Under the pieces are notes generated by a model. That model did not search any database, was not told the origin of the DNA, and saw only the letters and a program-made list of their open reading frames with translations. This document shows, in pieces, positions 38,283-47,700 of a DNA stretch of 64,000 bases (position 1 is its first letter; every line of letters starts with the position of its first letter). A program made the translations under genes and the position numbers. Origin of the DNA: Vibrio fluvialis (GTDB lineage: Bacteria; Pseudomonadota; Gammaproteobacteria; Enterobacterales; Vibrionaceae); NCBI RefSeq assembly GCF_900460245.1, contig NZ_UHIP01000002.1:1240001-1304000 (forward strand), written 5' to 3'.

Positions 38283-40031
38283 TTAGCTCAGTCCGATGAT
38301 GCGGCCTTGATCGTCGATATCCAACCCCATAAACGCCGGTTTCTCGGGCAGCCCCGGCATGGTCATCACGTTGCCGCATAAGGCATAGACAAATTCTGCG
38401 CCCGCGCACAGTTTCAGTTCACGAATGGGAACATCAAATCCGCTTGGCGCACCTTTTTGCGCTGGATCTGTGGTGATGGACAACGGCGTTTTCGCCAGAC
38501 ACACGGAAAGATGACCAAAGCCTTTTGCTTGCAAATCATCAAGCTGGGCTTGCGCTTTTTCGCTCAGAGTGACTGAGCCGGCACCATAACCATTGATAGC
38601 GACAGCCTTAAGCTTGTCGAATAAAGGCGCATCGTGTTGATACAACGGTGTAAAGCGCGCGGCTTTGCTGCATTGCTCGACTACTTTTTCCGCCAGTTCA
38701 CGTGTGCCTTCTCCGCCTTTGGCGAAGCCTTCAGACAACGCAACCGTCACATCATTCGGCAGCGCTTCAATCATTGTTTTCAACTGCGCCAGTTCTTCTT
38801 CGCTATCTTGCGGAAAGCGGTTAATCGCCACCACTGCAGGAATACCGTATTTATTGACGTTGTTGATGTGCCATTTGAGATTTTCAAACCCAGCGGTCAA
38901 AGCGTCGCAATCTGGCGCGAACAGGGTTTCAGGTACGGATTGACCCGGACGCAGATCATAGAGCCCCGAGTTGGCTTTCAGGCCGCGTAACGTTGCGACG
39001 ATCACCGCGCAGTCCGGCGCTTTACCGGAGGCCTTAGCTTTGATGTTGCAAGCCTTCTCAAAGCCCATATCGGAACCAAAGCCGCCTTCGGTCACGGTGT
39101 AGTCGGCGAGGCGTGTGGCGATGTCATCAGCAATGATCGATGAGTTTCCATGCGCGATATTGGCAAACGGGCCTGCGTGAATCAGCGTCGGCACGCCTTC
39201 AAGGGTCTGCATCAGTGTGGGTTCAATGGCTTCTTTCATACTGACCGCCATCGCGCCAGCCACTTTCAAATCTTCGGTGGTGACAGGCTGACCATCAATG
39301 TTGTAGCCGACGACGATATTACCAATGCGGCGGCGCAGATCTTTGAGGTCTTCAGCAAGGGCAAGAATCGCCATCAATTCAGACGCTGCTGAGATGTCGA
39401 ACCCGTCTTCACGCTCGTAACCGTTGATGGTTTTGCCATCTTCATTGCGGCCAACCGTGACCATGCGCAGCGCGCGATCGTTATGGTCCATCACACGCTT
39501 CCACACGATACGTTGCGGGTCGAGACGCAGGGCAGGCATACCCGTTCTTGCGGCAAAATCCTCATAACCGTTGCGCTGTTCGTGGTAAATACGCGCATCA
39601 ATCGCTGCCGCGGCAAGGTTATGCGCTGCGGTGACGGCATGAATGTCGCCAGTCAGATGCAGGTTGAGCTCTTCCATTGGTGCGACCTGCGAATAACCAC
39701 CCCCAGCAGCGCCACCTTTGACGCCGAAAATTGGCCCCATGGACGGCTGACGAATACAGGCCATGACCGAATGCTGTAAGCGAGCCAAACCTTGTGCCAG
39801 ACCTATCGTGGTCACCGTTTTACCTTCACCCAGCGGTGTTGGCGTAATTGCGGTCACCAGAATGAATTTTCCAGAAGGTCTATCGTGCAGACGATTCAGG
39901 CAATTGAGCGAGACTTTGGCTTTATAGCGCCCCTGACTGTGAAACTCCTCGGGCAGAAGTCCGGCTTTGTGGGCGATCTGTTCAATGGCAGTCAGCGGTG
40001 TGGTACGGCAAATTTCAATATCTGGCAGCAT
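38283..40031 (-). CDS. fhs: Formate-tetrahydrofolate ligase
   Basis: A 582-residue ATP-dependent enzyme that joins formate to tetrahydrofolate giving 10-formyl-THF. The P-loop [10 protein letters not shown] (residues 64-72), [26 protein letters not shown] and [12 protein letters not shown] are seen; length fits the roughly 560-residue family. The frame extends to 40187, but ATG 40031 ([20 protein letters not shown]) has GAGGG upstream and matches the family start. An FNR-like site lies 128 bases upstream, which would fit use of fermentation formate under low oxygen. Confidence 0.95.
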   Translation of the reverse strand: MLPDIEICRTTPLTAIEQIAHKAGLLPEEFHSQGRYKAKVSLNCLNRLHDRPSGKFILVTAITPTPLGEGKTVTTIGLAQGLARLQHSVMACIRQPSMGPIFGVKGGAAGGGYSQVAPMEELNLHLTGDIHAVTAAHNLAAAAIDARIYHEQRNGYEDFAARTGMPALRLDPQRIVWKRVMDHNDRALRMVTVGRNEDGKTINGYEREDGFDISAASELMAILALAEDLKDLRRRIGNIVVGYNIDGQPVTTEDLKVAGAMAVSMKEAIEPTLMQTLEGVPTLIHAGPFANIAHGNSSIIADDIATRLADYTVTEGGFGSDMGFEKACNIKAKASGKAPDCAVIVATLRGLKANSGLYDLRPGQSVPETLFAPDCDALTAGFENLKWHINNVNKYGIPAVVAINRFPQDSEEELAQLKTMIEALPNDVTVALSEGFAKGGEGTRELAEKVVEQCSKAARFTPLYQHDAPLFDKLKAVAINGYGAGSVTLSEKAQAQLDDLQAKGFGHLSVCLAKTPLSITTDPAQKGAPSGFDVPIRELKLCAGAEFVYALCGNVMTMPGLPEKPAFMGLDIDDQGRIIGLS

Positions 40032-40158
40032 AAAACCCTCATCATAAGGATGAAATTGGTGAGGAAAACGTTTGCGTCGCGATAATAGCTTTAAATGGAA
40101 GGTTGTAAAGCGAATTAACGAGAGGATTGTTTTGCGAGGCGAGAATTCTAAACCATTC

Positions 40159-40172
40159 CTGATTTCGATCAA
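40159..40172 (-). promoter_or_regulatory. FNR-like site upstream of fhs
   Basis: On the minus strand TTGAT-CGAA-ATCAG matches TTGAT-N4-ATCAA at nine of ten positions. It lies between fhs and elbB, 128 bases before the fhs start. Confidence 0.5.
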
Positions 40173-40212
40173 ATGCATCGGGAGCAAATTGCTGGACGCA
40201 GTTGCGTAAAAC

Positions 40213-40236
40213 TAAAGCGCCACGGTCGGCGCTTTA
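40213..40236 (-). terminator. Possible terminator after elbB
   Basis: Nine-bp stem TAAAGCGCC with GGCGCTTTA, ACGGTC loop, seven bases past the elbB stop. There is no good T-run, so termination is uncertain. Confidence 0.5.
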
Positions 40237-40242
40237 CTGTGA

Positions 40243-40893
40243 TTAGGCAAGTTTGATCAACTCGTCCACCAGACGATCAATACCCGCTGCCGCTTGGGAA
40301 ATATTTTCGGCCAGCATGTAAGCCGGAGTGGACAGCACGTTGTGTTTCTGGTCGAAAACAAAGTCATCGACCGGACAGGTGACGTGTTCTCCGCCCATTT
40401 TCCGGAACGCGCACGCCGTATCCGGGTCGCAGCCGATGGTGCCTTCCACGCCATGTTCGTAGATCATTGGAATGATGGTGGGCGCAATGCAAAGATAGGC
40501 GGCCGGTTTGCCCGCTTGAGCAAAGGCGCGACACGCGGCTGCGACATGAGTGTTGATGCTGCAATCGGCGCCTTTGACGGCAAAGTCAGTCAGGTTTTTC
40601 GCTGCGCCAAAACCGCCGGGTAATAGCAAAGCGTCGTAATCTTCGGCTTTAAGCTTCGCGACATCCTCAATTTTTCCACGTGCGATACGTGCGGCTTCTA
40701 CCAGCACGTTGCGTTTTTCGTCCATCTCTTCACCCGTCAGGTGGTTGATGACGTGCATCTGATCAATATTGGGCGCAAAACAGTGCCAAGAGGCACCGTG
40801 TCTTTCAATGGCGTGGAGGGCAAGCACCGATTCATGAATTTCGGCACCATCGAAAACACCACATCCACTCAATATCACGGCTACTTTTTTCAT
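40243..40893 (-). CDS. elbB: ElbB-type glyoxalase (DJ-1/PfpI superfamily)
   Basis: A 216-residue cytoplasmic protein of the DJ-1/PfpI superfamily. The N-terminus KKVAVILSGCGVFDGAEIHE and LLLPGGFGAAKNLTDFA match ElbB (isoprenoid biosynthesis glyoxalase-like). E. coli ElbB has weak glyoxalase activity and was linked to lycopene yield; its real role is unclear. Length matches the family (about 217). A 54-residue ORF lies 47 bases upstream on the same strand and could be cotranscribed. Confidence 0.92.
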   Translation of the reverse strand: MKKVAVILSGCGVFDGAEIHESVLALHAIERHGASWHCFAPNIDQMHVINHLTGEEMDEKRNVLVEAARIARGKIEDVAKLKAEDYDALLLPGGFGAAKNLTDFAVKGADCSINTHVAAACRAFAQAGKPAAYLCIAPTIIPMIYEHGVEGTIGCDPDTACAFRKMGGEHVTCPVDDFVFDQKHNVLSTPAYMLAENISQAAAGIDRLVDELIKLA

Positions 40894-40940
40894 CGGTCGA
40901 TTCCTTAACTATCCAGAGCTAGTGCAATAATTATCCAGTG

Positions 40941-41105
40941 CTATTCTTGGTCTGATCCTGCCTGAGATTGACGCTTATTTTGTAAGTCTAGTTGAGCTGT
41001 TTGCTCGTGTTGTTGTTCGTTGTCGCGAATTTCGTCATCTGATTCGGGGTAGGGTTTCACCACAAAAGGAATCAGCATGACGGACGAGGGCAAAAAGTGT
41101 TTCAT
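40941..41105 (-). CDS. Short hypothetical protein upstream of elbB
   Basis: A 54-residue ORF, ATG 41105 to TAG 40941, beginning MKHFLPSSVMLIPFVVKPYP and ending QAGSDQE. GGAG lies six bases before the ATG, an ideal ribosome-binding site, and it fills an otherwise empty 317-base gap between elbB and the LysR gene. The first 18 residues are hydrophobic; the rest is highly polar, rich in Gln, Asp and Glu, and probably disordered. I do not recognise a family. Expression is plausible but unproven. Confidence 0.6.
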   Translation of the reverse strand: MKHFLPSSVMLIPFVVKPYPESDDEIRDNEQQHEQTAQLDLQNKRQSQAGSDQE

Positions 41106-41210
41106 CGGCTACTCCGGTGGTTGGTTTAACCCGCCGTTTTATAAGCCGGTTCTGGCACACGTTCTTTGCGTTAAATCACTGTCATTCTGAGTTTTTGAGC
41201 ACTTATTGGC

Positions 41211-42131
41211 TCAGAAGATACCTTGATCCCAATATGGTTGATCTGCTCCCAATTTTTCACTGACAAATTCCATAAAGGCGCGCACTTTGTGTGGCAGATG
41301 TTTCCTTTCAGGAAATACGGCATAAATGGCGTGCTCAGGAAGAGGAAAATCCGCCATGATGGTTTGCAGTTTTCCGGCTTGAATATCTTTGCTGACCAGA
41401 AACGTTGGCAACTGACCAATGCCAAGGCCGTCAAGCAGGGCGCGGCGAATCGCTTCGCTGTTATTCACGCTAAGGTTGCCTTGAGGAATGACTTTGAAAT
41501 CTGCCCCGTTTTGGGTAAACGTCCACTCGCTGCCGCCTCGAAAATAGGAATACACCAGGCAATTGTGTTGCAGCAGATCAGAAGGTTTCTGCGGCGCGGA
41601 ATAACGGGTCAGATAATCGGGCGAGCAACACAGCACACTGCGGCAACGCACCAATCGTTTGGCCACCAGATTTGAGACCGGTAAATGGCCGATACGAATC
41701 GCCAGGTCAAAGCCGCCTTGAACCAAGTCAACCATTTGATCTTCCAACTGCAAGTCGATTTCCACTTTGGGATAGCGATCAAGGAACTCGGCAATGATGG
41801 TCGCAATATGCAACACACCAAATGACATGGGGGCCGTTATTTTGAGTTTACCTTGGGGCTCACCTTGTAATTCAGTGACCGCGTCACTTCCTTGTTGCGC
41901 ATAGCTCAAGGCTTGGGATACATGGTAGTAATAACGCTCTCCGGCCTCGGTCAGGCTCAGTTTTCGTGTGGTGCGGTTCAGCAGGCGAATGCCTAAATCA
42001 TCTTCGAGTTGCGTCACCCGTTTACTCACGGCAGACTTAGTGATGTTGAGTTTCTCGGCCGCGCTCGAGAAACTGCCGCATTCGACCACTGCGACAAAAA
42101 TAGGAATGGCGGCAAACGTGTTATTCATCAT
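41211..42131 (-). CDS. LysR family transcriptional regulator
   Basis: A 306-residue regulator with the N-terminal winged helix-turn-helix (FVAVVECGSFSSAAEKLNITKSAVSKRVTQLE, then IRLLNRTTRKLSLTEAGERYY) and a C-terminal effector domain (about residues 92-300). The pattern after the helix-turn-helix is that of the large AaeR/PtxR-like class. It diverges from yjjG with a 98-base gap. Target and effector cannot be predicted; it may control its neighbour or itself. Confidence 0.9.
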   Translation of the reverse strand: MMNNTFAAIPIFVAVVECGSFSSAAEKLNITKSAVSKRVTQLEDDLGIRLLNRTTRKLSLTEAGERYYYHVSQALSYAQQGSDAVTELQGEPQGKLKITAPMSFGVLHIATIIAEFLDRYPKVEIDLQLEDQMVDLVQGGFDLAIRIGHLPVSNLVAKRLVRCRSVLCCSPDYLTRYSAPQKPSDLLQHNCLVYSYFRGGSEWTFTQNGADFKVIPQGNLSVNNSEAIRRALLDGLGIGQLPTFLVSKDIQAGKLQTIMADFPLPEHAIYAVFPERKHLPHKVRAFMEFVSEKLGADQPYWDQGIF

Positions 42132-42229
42132 AATTGTTGAGATATTCTTAACAAAAAGTTTCCATATACAGAGATTAACATCTCATGGAAAACAATCTAG
42201 ACTGAGCGCGACATTTTGAGGAAACCAAC

Positions 42230-42904
42230 ATGAAGTACGATTGGATCTTATTTGACGCTGACGAAACCCTGTTTCATTTCGATGCTTTTCAAGGGATGCA
42301 GCTGATGTTTGCGCGTAAAGGCGTAGACTTTACGGAGCAAGACTTTCACCACTACCAACAAGTCAATAAGCCCCTGTGGGTTGATTACCAGAACGGTACG
42401 ATCACGGCGGCAGAATTGAAACACATTCGTTTTGCATCCTGGGCGCAAAAGCTGGAAACCACCACGGCAGAGCTGAACAGCGCGTTTTTGGAAGCGATGG
42501 CCGACATTTGTACGTTGCTGCCAGGTGCTAAAGAGCTGATGGAAGCGCTAAAAGGCAAAGCAAAACTGGGGATCATCACCAATGGTTTTACGGAGCTTCA
42601 GGATGTACGCCTGACTAAAACGGGCATGAAGGAATATTTCGACCACATCGTGATTTCAGAAGAGGTTGGGATCGCCAAACCAGATGCGGGCATTTTTGCT
42701 CATGCGATGTCGGTAATGGGAAATCCGGAAAAAGCGCGTGTGTTGATGGTGGGAGACAACCCGCATTCAGACATTCTGGGCGGTTTGAACTTTGGGATTG
42801 AAACTTGCTGGTTGAATGTGCATCAGCATCCAAAGCCGGACGGTATCGATGCGCACTATGAAGTGGGCTCACTGCACGAATTAAAAGATATTCTGCTCGC
42901 GTAA
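42230..42904 (+). CDS. yjjG: Pyrimidine 5'-nucleotidase YjjG
   Basis: A 224-residue HAD hydrolase with nucleophile motif LFDADETLF (Asp9, Asp11), motif II ITNGFTELQ, and motif III/IV region EEVGIAKPDAGIFAHA and MVGDNPHSDILGG. The pattern matches YjjG, a house-cleaning nucleotidase that removes UMP, dUMP, dTMP and non-canonical pyrimidine nucleotides. A 24-bp perfect palindrome follows the stop codon. Confidence 0.93.
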   Translation: MKYDWILFDADETLFHFDAFQGMQLMFARKGVDFTEQDFHHYQQVNKPLWVDYQNGTITAAELKHIRFASWAQKLETTTAELNSAFLEAMADICTLLPGAKELMEALKGKAKLGIITNGFTELQDVRLTKTGMKEYFDHIVISEEVGIAKPDAGIFAHAMSVMGNPEKARVLMVGDNPHSDILGGLNFGIETCWLNVHQHPKPDGIDAHYEVGSLHELKDILLA

Positions 42905-42913
42905 ATCGCTCCT

Positions 42914-42937
42914 GGTGCAAAGTGATCACTTTGCACC
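42914..42937. repeat. 24-bp perfect palindrome between yjjG and rnk
   Basis: GGTGCAAAGTGA followed directly by its reverse complement TCACTTTGCACC. It lies between convergent genes but lacks a T-run on both sides, so it is not a standard terminator. Could fold as a hairpin at both mRNA ends or be a protein-binding site. Confidence 0.8.
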
Positions 42938-42949
42938 GGAATCCCGCTC

Positions 42950-43357
42950 TTAACGGCTAAAGTCACCTTCACGCTCTGGCTGGTACACCACTTCGAGGAT
43001 CTCGATGGTTTTCTCCGCGCCGCCAGGCATTGGCCAAGTGAGAGTTTGGCCTGCTGCTAAGCCTAGCAATGCACTGCCAACCGGAGCAAAGATAGAAATA
43101 TCGTCATTGCTTTTCACTTCGTTCGGATAGACCAGATTCTTCTGAATGATCTCTTCTTTACCCATGAACTTAAACCGCACGGTTGAGTTCATGCTGACGA
43201 CATTGTCCGGCATTTCCTGTGGCTCTTTGATGGTCGCTCTGTCGAGTTCATCTTCTAGTTTTTCCAGTTCTGGTGACAATTTTGGCATCTGCTCCAGAAG
43301 CGCACTGATGCGGTCCATATCCAGAGTTGATACCACGATTGTATGATTAGTAGACAT
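42950..43357 (-). CDS. rnk: Regulator of nucleoside diphosphate kinase (Rnk)
   Basis: A 135-residue GreA/GreB-like protein. A short N-terminal helical part (RISALLEQMPKLSPELEKLEDELDRA) precedes the GreA C-terminal-type domain (about residues 48-128: VSMNSTVRFKF, IFAPVGSALLGLAAGQTLTWPMPGG). Rnk binds RNA polymerase, perhaps competing with Gre factors, and in Pseudomonas affects Ndk levels. The N-terminal coiled coil is too short for cleavage activity. A hairpin lies in its leader just before the ribosome-binding site. Confidence 0.93.
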   Translation of the reverse strand: MSTNHTIVVSTLDMDRISALLEQMPKLSPELEKLEDELDRATIKEPQEMPDNVVSMNSTVRFKFMGKEEIIQKNLVYPNEVKSNDDISIFAPVGSALLGLAAGQTLTWPMPGGAEKTIEILEVVYQPEREGDFSR

Positions 43358-43380
43358 TTTATTTTCTCCAAAAAGAAATA

Positions 43381-43402
43381 CCGCCCTGACAGGTCAGGGC
43401 GG
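43381..43402 (-). promoter_or_regulatory. GC-rich leader hairpin upstream of rnk
   Basis: CCGCCCTGAC and GTCAGGGCGG form a perfect 10-bp stem. On the minus strand the hairpin is followed by TATTTCTTTTT and then GGAG, the rnk ribosome-binding site. It looks like an attenuator-type terminator in the rnk leader, unless the rnk promoter lies between hairpin and gene. Confidence 0.55.
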
Positions 43403-43736
43403 CATAAAACCATACGGTTTATAGATTTCACAAGGTGGTACGTGAAACCTTAGTCTTTGTAATGTAAGAATTCAATCGATATGCACACAGTTTTTAAGTA
43501 ATAAATTGTGTATGTTTGTAAATAGTGATGAGCTTTCATCCAGCCACAGCCGACGAAGCAAAATCGACAAAAAAACGATCTTCGGCTTGATCTTATTTTT
43601 GAGCAGGGACTACGCTTTAATTGAGTACGTCTGTGCGTTCTCAGGAGCTTTGCCAAACATAATAACGACAGGCGAAGTGGCGGCTGGGCATAACAAGTCT
43701 CTGACACTGAGTGTGAGGGATGAGTGCGAGTTCATC
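43403..43736. other. Intergenic region between rnk and the cold-shock/DUF1294 gene
   Basis: About 330 AT-rich bases with divergent promoters. An open frame from 43506 continues into the downstream gene, but its first 77 residues show no domain and no ribosome-binding site. I recognise nothing else here. Confidence 0.5.
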
Positions 43737-44330
43737 ATGGCTATTGCAGGTAAAATCTCTGAATGGAATGACGCGAAAGGGTATGGCTTTATTACTGTCG
43801 ATAACTATCGCGGCAAAATCTTCTTCCACATTTCCGATCTTCAAGGTCACGCGCAACGACCAAAAGTTAATGAGGCGGTACATTTCAAACTGACGAAAGA
43901 ACCAGACGGTTCTCTGCACGCCGTCGATATTCATCGGCCTTTGGTGTACGGATTGTCACTCGCTTTGTCAGTCTGGTTCATTACCGTGCTTTTTGCCAGT
44001 ATCTATCTGGTGAAGTATCCGCCCATAGTGGTGTTGTTCTACATCTTAATCAGCGCCATTACCTATGCGGTGTACGCGTTTGACCGAAGTGCTATGTATC
44101 ACAACGATTGGCGGGTTTCTGAGTGGTTGCTGCACACGCTATCCGTTCTGGGTGGTTGGCCTGGTGCTTTGATGGCACAGGCGCTGTTGAAATTCAAAAC
44201 CCTTGAACAGCCATTTCGAATGATATTTTGGTTAACCGTGTTGATTAATTTTTCCATCTTCGTCTATACCCTGACGGCGCCCGGGGCAATGTTGATGTCG
44301 ACGATCATCTCGAGTTTAAAACTGTTCTGA
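43737..44330 (+). CDS. Cold-shock domain fused to a DUF1294 membrane domain
   Basis: A 197-residue protein. Residues 3-65 are a cold-shock (S1-like) domain with KGYGFITV and KIFFHISDL, the RNP1/RNP2 nucleic-acid-binding motifs. Residues 68-190 are hydrophobic with about four membrane helices and the DUF1294 signatures YAVYAFDRSAM and VSEWLLHTLSVLGGWPGAL. It should be an inner-membrane protein with a cytoplasmic nucleic-acid-binding face. Function of the family is unknown. ATG 43737 is chosen because the cold-shock domain starts there. Confidence 0.88.
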   Translation: MAIAGKISEWNDAKGYGFITVDNYRGKIFFHISDLQGHAQRPKVNEAVHFKLTKEPDGSLHAVDIHRPLVYGLSLALSVWFITVLFASIYLVKYPPIVVLFYILISAITYAVYAFDRSAMYHNDWRVSEWLLHTLSVLGGWPGALMAQALLKFKTLEQPFRMIFWLTVLINFSIFVYTLTAPGAMLMSTIISSLKLF

Positions 44331-44335
44331 AGAAA

Positions 44336-44355
44336 AACGGGCCAAGGCCCGTTGT
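44336..44355. terminator. Bidirectional terminator between DUF1294 gene and phnX
   Basis: Stem AACGGGCC with GGCCCGTT and AA loop, T-rich flank on the plus strand (GTTGTTT), A-run on the other side; the genes are convergent. Confidence 0.7.
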
Positions 44356-45168
44356 TTATGGTCGTTCGCCTGCGAGTAGGCGGCGTTCGATATCCGCAAC
44401 CACAGCCGGAAAGTCGGCGATGGTATCAATCAGGTAATGGGGATTGGCTTGCGAGAGTTTGTCGCGAGCGCGAGCACGAGCTGCGTTGAGTGTGGCTTCG
44501 TCGGCAGACAGATACTCTTGTTCGGTGAGTCCTGCTTCGTTGCCCGACAGCAGCAATCCGACCGTCCACATACCAGCGTTGTGGCCTTCATCAATGCCGG
44601 GCACTGCATCATCGACTTTGATGCAGGTGCGTACATCTGTCACACCAAGTTCAATCACATTTTTGAGTGCCATGAACGGCGCAGGTCGCCCCCCTTGCGG
44701 CAGATCATCGGTTGCGACCACATAATCTGGTTGATACCCGTATGCCTGTGCTGCGGGGATTAACACATCCATTACTTGGCGCGGGTAACCGGAGCAAGAG
44801 CCGATTTTAATGCCGCGCTGCTTAAGCGCGTTCACCACCTCAATCGCGTGTGGAATCGGCGCGGCGTGATCCGCCACTTTGGCAATTTGCAGCGGCATAA
44901 ACGCGGCGTAAATGGCATCGATGTCCGCACTGCTCATGGCGCGGCCCATTTGCTGCTCCCAGCGTTGAGCCACGTCGGGCAGCCGGCCAACAGCTTGAAT
45001 ATGATCCCATTTGCCCAATCCCATGGGTACACGGGCTTCATCGAGTGAAATTTCAAAATCAAAACCTTGCTGAAAGGCTTCGACGAAAATCGTTGTCGGG
45101 GCGAAAGATCCGAAGTCGACAATGGTGCCAGCCCAGTCAAAAATAACGGCTTGAATCGGTGAGTGCAT
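44356..45168 (-). CDS. phnX: Phosphonoacetaldehyde hydrolase
   Basis: A 270-residue HAD enzyme that cleaves the C-P bond of phosphonoacetaldehyde to acetaldehyde and phosphate. Seen: nucleophile Asp11 in [11 protein letters not shown], the Schiff-base Lys53 in MGLGKWDHI of the cap domain, [11 protein letters not shown], and [14 protein letters not shown]. Length equals the family norm. Last gene of phnW-pbfA-phnX, 24 bases after the preceding gene. Confidence 0.96.
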   Translation of the reverse strand: MHSPIQAVIFDWAGTIVDFGSFAPTTIFVEAFQQGFDFEISLDEARVPMGLGKWDHIQAVGRLPDVAQRWEQQMGRAMSSADIDAIYAAFMPLQIAKVADHAAPIPHAIEVVNALKQRGIKIGSCSGYPRQVMDVLIPAAQAYGYQPDYVVATDDLPQGGRPAPFMALKNVIELGVTDVRTCIKVDDAVPGIDEGHNAGMWTVGLLLSGNEAGLTEQEYLSADEATLNAARARARDKLSQANPHYLIDTIADFPAVVADIERRLLAGERP

Positions 45169-45192
45169 GATGATTTCCTTGAACGGTTTGTT

Positions 45193-46584
45193 TCATGAAT
45201 GGTTGATGGCGTAGCCAAATGTGGCGCTGATTTCTTGGAGTGCGGATTCGAAGATCGCGAGTGCGTCATCAAGTTCGGCACGCTCGATAACAAGTGGAGG
45301 GCTGAGTTGAATCACATTCCCCTGCGACACCTTAAAGCTCAATCCGCGATTGAGGCAGTGATAGAGTACCGCTTCGGCTTCATCGTACGCGCGCTCTTTG
45401 CTGGTGGGGTCTTGCACCAGCTCCACGCCCCACAATAAGCCGATGCCGCGCACATCGCCGATCAACGCGTAACGCTGCTTCATCGCGTGCAAGCGTTGGT
45501 GCAAATAGTGGCTGTCGCGTTGTACTTTGTTCAGTAGCTGCTGCTGTTCAATGACTTCGATGGTGGCGAGTGCGGCGGCGCAGCCCAGCGGGCTTTTTTC
45601 GTGTGTGTAGTGTCCCAATGACACTGCGGCGGCTGTGTTGTATTGGTCTTTGGTGATCAGCGCCGCCATGGGCATGATGCCACCGCCCAAACCTTTGCCG
45701 ATACACAGGATGTCCGGTTCGATATCAAACGCCTGATGGGTGAACCAGTGGCCGCTGCGTCCCATGCCGTTGGGAATGTCATCAATGATGAGCAACACGC
45801 CGTGTTTGTCGCAGATTTCACGCACGCGTTTCCAATACGCGCGGCTGGGCACTTGCACGTCGGTATTGCGCACCGCTTCAGCGATAAACGCGCCAACGCC
45901 GCCTTCTTTTTCAATCACATATTCCAAGTAATCGGCGTAGTGAACGTCGCTGCCGTCTTCACGAGGGAAAGCGCCGCGGTAGCTCACCGCTGGGGGAATG
46001 CGTTCGACGCCTGCCAGCAACGGCCCCATGTTGTGGCGAAAACAGGCTTCGCCGCCAACAGAAATGGCATCCAGTGATGCGCCGTGAAACGCATCCCACA
46101 GCGACACGACTTTAAAATTCTGGGTGACGTGGCGAGCGAGTTTCAGCGCCATGCCAATCACCGAGGTGCCACCAGGTGCAAACAGCACCCGATTGAGTTC
46201 ACCGTCGCAAATCTCAGTCAGTTTTTCGGCGCATGCCACCGCAATCGGATTGGTAAATCGGCGCGGCGAGAACGCTAAGGTTTGCATTTGCTGAGTTACT
46301 TTTTCAAGTACATGCGGATGGCTATACCCCAACTGATGTACGTTGTTGCCATGAAAATCGAGATAGCGTTTGCCAGCCAAGTCGTCTAGGTACACATCGC
46401 ACGCGGCACTCAGCGCATTGAGGCACGGCGTCGACATCGCCTGATGAAGAAACACATTCGCATCGCGCTCAAGCAGCGAGCGTGTGCCGGGATGTTGCAG
46501 GTTGCGGCCCCATTCCTCGCGTGCGGGTGTGGTGTTGATGTCGCCCTCGCTGCGCCAATGAGTTTCGGGTTTCGCGTGGCTCAT
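45193..46584 (-). CDS. pbfA: Class III aminotransferase-fold PLP enzyme, probable (R)-1-hydroxy-2-aminoethylphosphonate ammonia-lyase
   Basis: A 463-residue PLP enzyme. Seen: [36 protein letters not shown], cofactor Asp268 in [15 protein letters not shown] and Lys297 in [16 protein letters not shown]. Most class III transaminases have DEVQTGFGRTG where this has [11 protein letters not shown], so the active site differs. It is inserted between phnW and phnX and overlaps phnW by four bases. PbfA, described in Vibrio phnWX clusters, turns (R)-hydroxy-aminoethylphosphonate into phosphonoacetaldehyde plus ammonia, feeding PhnX. The call rests on context and fold; a transaminase role cannot be excluded. 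Confidence 0.75.
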   Translation of the reverse strand: MSHAKPETHWRSEGDINTTPAREEWGRNLQHPGTRSLLERDANVFLHQAMSTPCLNALSAACDVYLDDLAGKRYLDFHGNNVHQLGYSHPHVLEKVTQQMQTLAFSPRRFTNPIAVACAEKLTEICDGELNRVLFAPGGTSVIGMALKLARHVTQNFKVVSLWDAFHGASLDAISVGGEACFRHNMGPLLAGVERIPPAVSYRGAFPREDGSDVHYADYLEYVIEKEGGVGAFIAEAVRNTDVQVPSRAYWKRVREICDKHGVLLIIDDIPNGMGRSGHWFTHQAFDIEPDILCIGKGLGGGIMPMAALITKDQYNTAAAVSLGHYTHEKSPLGCAAALATIEVIEQQQLLNKVQRDSHYLHQRLHAMKQRYALIGDVRGIGLLWGVELVQDPTSKERAYDEAEAVLYHCLNRGLSFKVSQGNVIQLSPPLVIERAELDDALAIFESALQEISATFGYAINHS

Positions 46585-47687
46585 GAGGCTACGTTCCAGT
46601 ACATGGCGTTTTGCACGGCTTCAATCAGGCGCTCAATGTCGTAAGGGTGTACATCCCCGATATTGCCGATGCGAAAACAGTCGGCATGGCTCACTTTCCC
46701 CGGATAGATCACAAACCCTTGCGCTTTCAGGCGCTGATAGAATTCGGCGAATTGGTAGTCCGGATGCGTGGGGGAATAAAATGAAGTGATGATCGGCGAG
46801 TGCAGTGACACATCGAGTAGAGGCGTGAAGCCAAGGGATTGCATGCCGCGCACCAGCGTGGTTTGGTTGGTCTGATAACGCTGATGACGCGCTACAATAC
46901 CACCTTCCTGTTCCAGTTCAAGCAGCGCCTGATAAAACGCACGCACGGTGTGAGTTGGCGACGTAAAGCGCCATTTGCCGTGGTTTTTCTCCATGCATTG
47001 CCATTGGTCGTACAAATCGAGGCTCAGCGAACGGGCTTGGCCTTGGCATTGTTCCAGTTCGCTCTGCTTTGCAATCACAAATCCAAACCCCGGCACGCCT
47101 TGAATGCATTTGTTGGCCGAACTGATCATAAAGTCGATTCCGAGGTCGCCGATATCCATCGGAATGCCACCAAAGCTCGACATCGCATCCACTATCACGG
47201 TTTTGCCGTATCTTTTGGCTAGCGCGACGACCTCCGCGATGGGGTTCAACATGCCGGTGGTGGTTTCGCAATGCACGATAGCCACATGTGTAATGGTGGT
47301 ATCTTGCTGAAGGCATGCTTCGATGTGTTCAACAGACGGTTGCGCGGTTTCACCGGGTGAGACGATGGCACAATCAATGTGCAAGTATGCTGCAATCTGC
47401 GCGATTCGAGCGCCGTACGCACCATTATCAACGACCAACAATTTGCCGTGCTGGCCCAATGTGCTGCCAATGGTGGCTTCGACCGACGCGGTGCCGCTGC
47501 CTTGCATTAACACCGAGGTGTATCCGCTGTGACGGGTCGCCAGCGCCACCAATTTTTGGCGAATCACTTCCACAATGTCTTTGTTGTATTCGTCATCCCA
47601 CGTACACCAGTCTTTTAGCATGGCTTCGCGCACAGTTTCCGTGGTCGACAGGGGGCCAGGGGTGAGCAGCAAGTAGTCGTTTTTCAT
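46581..47687 (-). CDS. phnW: 2-aminoethylphosphonate-pyruvate transaminase
   Basis: A 368-residue class V PLP transaminase that converts 2-aminoethylphosphonate and pyruvate to phosphonoacetaldehyde and alanine. Seen: [38 protein letters not shown], Asp167 in [11 protein letters not shown] and Lys193 in [16 protein letters not shown]. First gene of the catabolic operon; the operator-like site at 47701-47712 ends 13 bases upstream of the coding start. Confidence 0.96.
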   Translation of the reverse strand: MKNDYLLLTPGPLSTTETVREAMLKDWCTWDDEYNKDIVEVIRQKLVALATRHSGYTSVLMQGSGTASVEATIGSTLGQHGKLLVVDNGAYGARIAQIAAYLHIDCAIVSPGETAQPSVEHIEACLQQDTTITHVAIVHCETTTGMLNPIAEVVALAKRYGKTVIVDAMSSFGGIPMDIGDLGIDFMISSANKCIQGVPGFGFVIAKQSELEQCQGQARSLSLDLYDQWQCMEKNHGKWRFTSPTHTVRAFYQALLELEQEGGIVARHQRYQTNQTTLVRGMQSLGFTPLLDVSLHSPIITSFYSPTHPDYQFAEFYQRLKAQGFVIYPGKVSHADCFRIGNIGDVHPYDIERLIEAVQNAMYWNVAS

Positions 47688-47700
47688 ATGAACTCCATTT

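Noticed and set aside
43506..43736. 77-residue N-terminal extension of the cold-shock/DUF1294 protein
   Set aside because: No ribosome-binding site, no conserved features, and the cold-shock domain starts naturally at 43737.
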